Shown here in pieces: positions 60,431 through 64,000 of a DNA stretch of 64,000 nt. Source of the stretch: Auriscalpium vulgare (lineage: Eukaryota > Basidiomycota > Agaricomycetes > Russulales > Auriscalpiaceae); the NCBI GenBank assembly GCA_019915015.1, contig JAHBBC010000021.1, positions 372,001-436,000 of the forward strand, in the 5' to 3' direction. Within the stretch, counting starts at the first letter, position 1. Each line of letters opens with the position of its first letter. Made by a program: the position numbers and the translations under genes. Under the pieces are notes generated by a model. The model saw only the letters and a list, made by a program, of their open reading frames with translations. It was not told the origin of the DNA and did no database searches.

Positions 60431-62620
60431 TCAGTACGTAAGATACAAAGTGGCCAGTCGAACATACGCCCAAACCAGTCCGACAGCGCAGTATAAGCTC
60501 GTCATCATTAATGGTAGGAACTCCCATTTCTCCCCACCATCGTCGCTCAGGCGAGAAACCGCGACTGGGAAAAATATAACAAATGCCTGCAGGGCGACGA
60601 ATCCCGACAAGTAAGCATTCTCAGCAAAACCAAGGATGACTGCCGGTAACGACCGAGGAAATCTGCGCGACGTTCCGTTAGTTTGAGTGTGGACGGCTTC
60701 AATGGCACTCATCATACTCGTATAAGCGCCTGTTCATGGGAAGGAAGGTCGCTATCGCCCACAAGATCGAGTATACGATCTCCACAGCTTGCTCTATGTT
60801 CCTATCATAAGCCGTCCGGGCATTGCCGCCACACAACTTAGAAGCTCACCAGCCGGTGTGAAAAGCAGCGGGAACAATGAGACAACGCCGGCTGTGCTGG
60901 CAATCATGAATGTGCGGAAGTAATGATAGTTCTCCGTTGCGAGCAGGCTATTGTCTATCAGTTTCCGAGCGCGTGGGAGCCTGTTGAATAGCACTGCATA
61001 CCTCAGAGGCACAAGGACAAGAAGGACAGCCTTCTCGTGTACATGCCAGCCAAACATGAATGATGTGTAGCCGCATAGTGTCAGCGCCGTGAGGAACGAT
61101 GTGTACGTTGGTAGTCTCCATAGTTTAACCAAGAACACCTTGAAAGGGCGTCAGAACGCTAACTGGGAAGGATGGGAGATCTTACAGACCGACTGACAGG
61201 CGGCTGTGACGATGAAAGTGTGTATGGGCTTCACATTGGGCAATATGGCGAACACGGTGTCGCCAACGAGCCCTCGAGACGTAGAAACGACGCCAGATGT
61301 GTTAACGGAAATGCTAGCACCGAAGCGCTTCACATCTGCAGATGTTAGAGATTTAGCACCTATAATGGGCTTTGTCAAAGGCTTACACTGGAGGAGGATA
61401 CGATCGGCAGCTGTGAACAACGCCCATGCATTGGGAGCCCAGTATGCATGATTCAGACCACGCGTAAACGGAAAAAGACGCGACAGCAGTTGCGAAAGCT
61501 GCCCCATGAAGAGGAAAGGACCGAGAGACGCAAGGAACACGACGATAACGGTGTTTGCGAGGGAAAGGAACCGGGTGGGAAGAATTGCACCCTGGGAAGA
61601 CATGCAATATGCTCGGAGGAGGTAAACAAAGTATGCGGGCTGAGCCAAGTCAGACATGAGGTGGCTGCACAGGGGAAAGCACATACAGCGAGGTACATAT
61701 ATATGTGCTTGAAGTTGAGGAGGACGGCGAACAGAAAACCACTAACGAGCTTATTGCCCTGGGGAGATCTCTCATGAGCTTAAGAGCGTCATATACAGAC
61801 GCAGGAGCTTACGTTGCGAGCCATGAGGACCGAGCCAAGTAAGATACCAAACAGGAATCCGTTGTATTGGAAGTGGATGTGGTCTACGATGAGGAAGCCG
61901 GGGTGCAGGAATAGTGACGCCGAGATTAGGCGTTGCATGGAGGGATTCGCAGCTCCACGCACAAACCTTCACAAGCATGTCAGTAGATGCGTACAAGAGA
62001 CGAAGAAGTCATCAGACCTCAGAAGCACGGCTGCCAGGACGAGTTCAGTGATGATGACCGTCGACCTCTGGTATGCGATGACACTCCATGCGCTGTAATT
62101 AAGATCGCGGAGGTCAACTATCCGAGGATCGATGAAGGACGCCGGTATTGAGAGCAGCTTCTCGAAATAGGCGAAAAAAGGAGGGTAGTCCAGGGCTGAC
62201 GGTGACAATGAGACGGGTGGGTAGGGAGAAGGTGAACCATTATACGCACTCCATTCTGACGTAGTCTGCACATCCGTCAAGCTTCGTCAGATGGGCAGCA
62301 AAGCGGTACTCACGTCAAGGTACCATTTCGATATTGGCAAGGAGTGTGTGATGGCCAACCAGTTTCTATGCACCTCGAAGTCGGTAGACCTACTGGGCAC
62401 ATGCACAGGACAAGCATAAGAGGCATTAACGAGCATGAGACAAATCTGCTCACTATGCAGGAAATAAGAAGAGCTTGAGAGACGTCGACAGAACAAAAAT
62501 GTCCCATTCCGATGAAGTTAGTCCCAAGCGCAACCAGTGGAACCTCGTCTTCGGGTGTATCTCGCGCTCGGCGGCGACGGTGCTTGAAAGTGTGGGGAGG
62601 GGGTCATCGTAAGACTCCAT
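60431..62620 (-). CDS. ALG8: Alpha-1,3-glucosyltransferase Alg8
   Basis: The start [20 protein letters not shown] leads to a first helix ([17 protein letters not shown]) and the family motif [20 protein letters not shown], followed by ISKWYLD, then [20 protein letters not shown] after an intron. Later parts include [56 protein letters not shown] and a last helix [19 protein letters not shown]. Alg8 adds the second glucose to the lipid-linked N-glycan precursor in the ER lumen. HRNW and [10 protein letters not shown] separate it from the paralogue Alg6. About ten introns are present. The 3' end converges on RBG1. Confidence 0.92.
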
Positions 62621-62655
62621 GGCGGAGCAGAAAAGTACCGCAAAGACTTCGTCGG

Positions 62656-62669
62656 GGGGGGGGGGGGGG
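62656..62669. repeat. G14 homopolymer upstream of ALG8
   Basis: A run of 14 G residues lies about 36 bp upstream of the ALG8 start codon, in the likely 5' leader or promoter. On the transcribed sense strand of ALG8 it is a C-run. Sequencing length error is possible. Confidence 0.7.
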
Positions 62670-62974
62670 AGAAGCGTAGTGCGTCGGTGTGAGTGCAGAC
62701 GTGCGTCACTAGCCGAAGACGACCCGAAATATCGCAGTTCGTGCTGAATTCCTGATATTATTCACTTGTTTTAGCAGGAAGGCCCCAGAAGAGTTCAATG
62801 GGGGGACGTCAAGGGGACGTTTAAGTTGTGCGGCATACAAGCGCCGACCGGCAACAGCTATGAGCTGTGGTTTCTCAGCTTGCTGAGTTGCTCTTCTGGA
62901 CAGATACATAGCTACGAATCCATGTTTTTATTGTTGCCCACGAGAACAACAAGTGCACAGTGACTATGTATGTA

Positions 62975-63598
62975 TCATAGCTTGGCCACACGATTTCCGT
63001 CATCTCCTACGGTACTCAGCAACTTCTTCAGACCTGCAAGCGTCTGCGCCTCGATTTCCGCAGTGCGCCTGCTCGAATTGTCTACAAATACGTGCGTATA
63101 CCCACCAACGGCCGAAGGTTCGTTGCTGCCCTCTTTGAAGACTGCAATCTCGTATGTTACTGAGCTCTTGCCCAGATGAGTTACCCTCAGGCCGAGGTCC
63201 AGAACATCTGGGAACGAGAGCGGGGCAAAGTAATGACAATGTGACGAAACGACGAGACCGATTGTCTTTGATACTCGTGCGTAAAGGTTACACTGGGTGA
63301 TGAGGTATGAGTTGACGACGGAGTCGAAGAGGTGGTAATAGATCGAGTTATTGAGGTGCGCATATTGGTCATTGTCGATCCTAAAATTGAGTATGTGATC
63401 AGAGACGCAGGCCAAGAATCTGAAAAATCATACTACTCACCACCGCGTTCTGTACGAAAGGAAGTAGGGGTAGACGGACCGTCGACGCGACTTGAGTTTA
63501 TTCCCTTGGTCGATTCGACGGGTTTCTTTGGGCTACAACCATGTCAATCGAGTTGCCACTGCTCAGCAGAGTCATGTCTTACTTGCATGGATAATCTA
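62975..63598 (-). CDS. Hotdog-fold acyl-CoA thioesterase
   Basis: Exons 63593..63598 (ATGCAA only), 63441..63532 and 62975..63380 give 167 residues. The hotdog core of the 4-hydroxybenzoyl-CoA/FcbC-like class is clear: SVYPYFLSYRTRW, IDNDQYAHLNNSIYYHLFDS (with the Asp and the helix-borne His/Asn), VVNSYLITQCNLYARVSK, FAPLSFPDVLDLGLRVTHLG and YEIAVFKEGSNEPSAVGGYT. The end is RVAKL. Members cleave acyl-CoA or acyl-ACP thioesters; the natural substrate is not evident. The 6-nt first coding exon was chosen because it is the only ATG that joins the second exon in frame. It is divergent from VMA21 (141 bp). Confidence 0.82.
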
Positions 63599-63739
63599 CA
63601 CGATGAAGAGTGGCCTGTGACTCTGAGGGAGCTACCTCAGGCTGGCAGTGCCAACTCGGCTCTCAGAGTCTCACGTGCCTAGCTCGGAGGTGCACTGGGG
63701 TAAGTTCTTCGCTCTCCTTCAGTCTACTTCTCTACGACC

Positions 63740-64000
63740 ATGAGCAGTCAGGTCGTCTCAGCCAATGATGCCGAGCAGGCAGTTCAGCAAAGGTATTGCA
63801 TGTCACACATATGGCGGCACCATTGAATGATGGCTATCCTGTAGCGGCGTACTGTTCAAGCTCATCCTCTTCAGCCTCTCCCTCGGCGTGGTTCCTCTCT
63901 CCTCGTACTTCCTCTCCGAGAAGTATGTCTGGAGTGGTACGGGTCTTGCTCATCAGTACCTATTTATCCTGACAATTCCATGCAGGCAACTCCACATTTG
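63740..64000 (+). CDS. VMA21: V-ATPase assembly protein Vma21 (5' part)
   Basis: Exons 63740..63792, 63845..63937 and 63986 onward. The visible protein starts MSSQVVSANDAEQAVQQS and continues GVLFKLILFSLSLGVVPLSS, then YFLSEKYVWSGNSTF, where the window ends. The hydrophobic hairpin start, the Y-F-L-S-x-K-Y-x-W spacing and GNST match Vma21, a small two-helix ER chaperone that assembles the V0 sector of the vacuolar ATPase. The second helix and the ER-retrieval tail lie beyond the window. Confidence 0.85.

Overview
The window looks like a gene-dense chromosomal segment from a basidiomycete fungus, probably an agaricomycete. The evidence is introns of about 45-65 nt with GT..AG ends in nearly every gene, several coding micro-exons, very short intergenic gaps, and typically fungal proteins (OXA1, KCH1, PRP5, SLH1/ASCC3, a WW-domain membrane family, a ferric reductase). 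Gene models were spliced by hand. Models with exon coordinates were checked for frame; the others are spans with reliable ends but untested internal junctions. I saw no tRNA, rRNA or CRISPR array.

Left part (1-13.2 kb): the 3' end of LEU1, a 932-residue proline/serine-rich protein with a CUE-like C-terminus, and the meiotic RING protein HEI10 in 15 exons including one of 7 nt. Next comes a complete 5,330-bp hAT transposon (5693..11022) with 20-bp terminal inverted repeats and a perfect 8-bp target duplication GTCAGCCC. Its single gene joins an N-terminal Ulp1/C48 cysteine-protease domain to a C-terminal hAT transposase in one 1,394-residue frame. It inserted into the short gap between HEI10 and a divergent DUF202 membrane-protein gene. 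OXA1 follows.

Middle part (13.4-37 kb): a WW-domain multi-pass membrane protein, then three neighbouring 26S proteasome genes (PRE3/beta1, RPN12, PRE10/alpha7), nucleoporin NUP82, an MFS drug transporter, the spliceosomal helicase PRP5, the proteasome regulator PI31, an acidic unknown protein, a large ankyrin/DysF/FYVE/RING protein and a ferric reductase.

Right part (37.7-64 kb): kynurenine aminotransferase, the ribosome-quality-control helicase SLH1/ASCC3 (lacking its last Sec63 unit), EMC3, NCS1, a Cys-rich unknown, a PROPPIN, ATE1, IMP2, KCH1, DRG1/RBG1, ALG8, a hotdog thioesterase and the start of VMA21 at the edge.

The most notable items are the Ulp1-hAT fusion element and the run of proteasome genes. 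Several other genes belong to ubiquitin and N-degron biology (PI31, ATE1, HEI10, FYVE-RING). Many neighbours are divergent pairs sharing promoters of about 80-330 bp.
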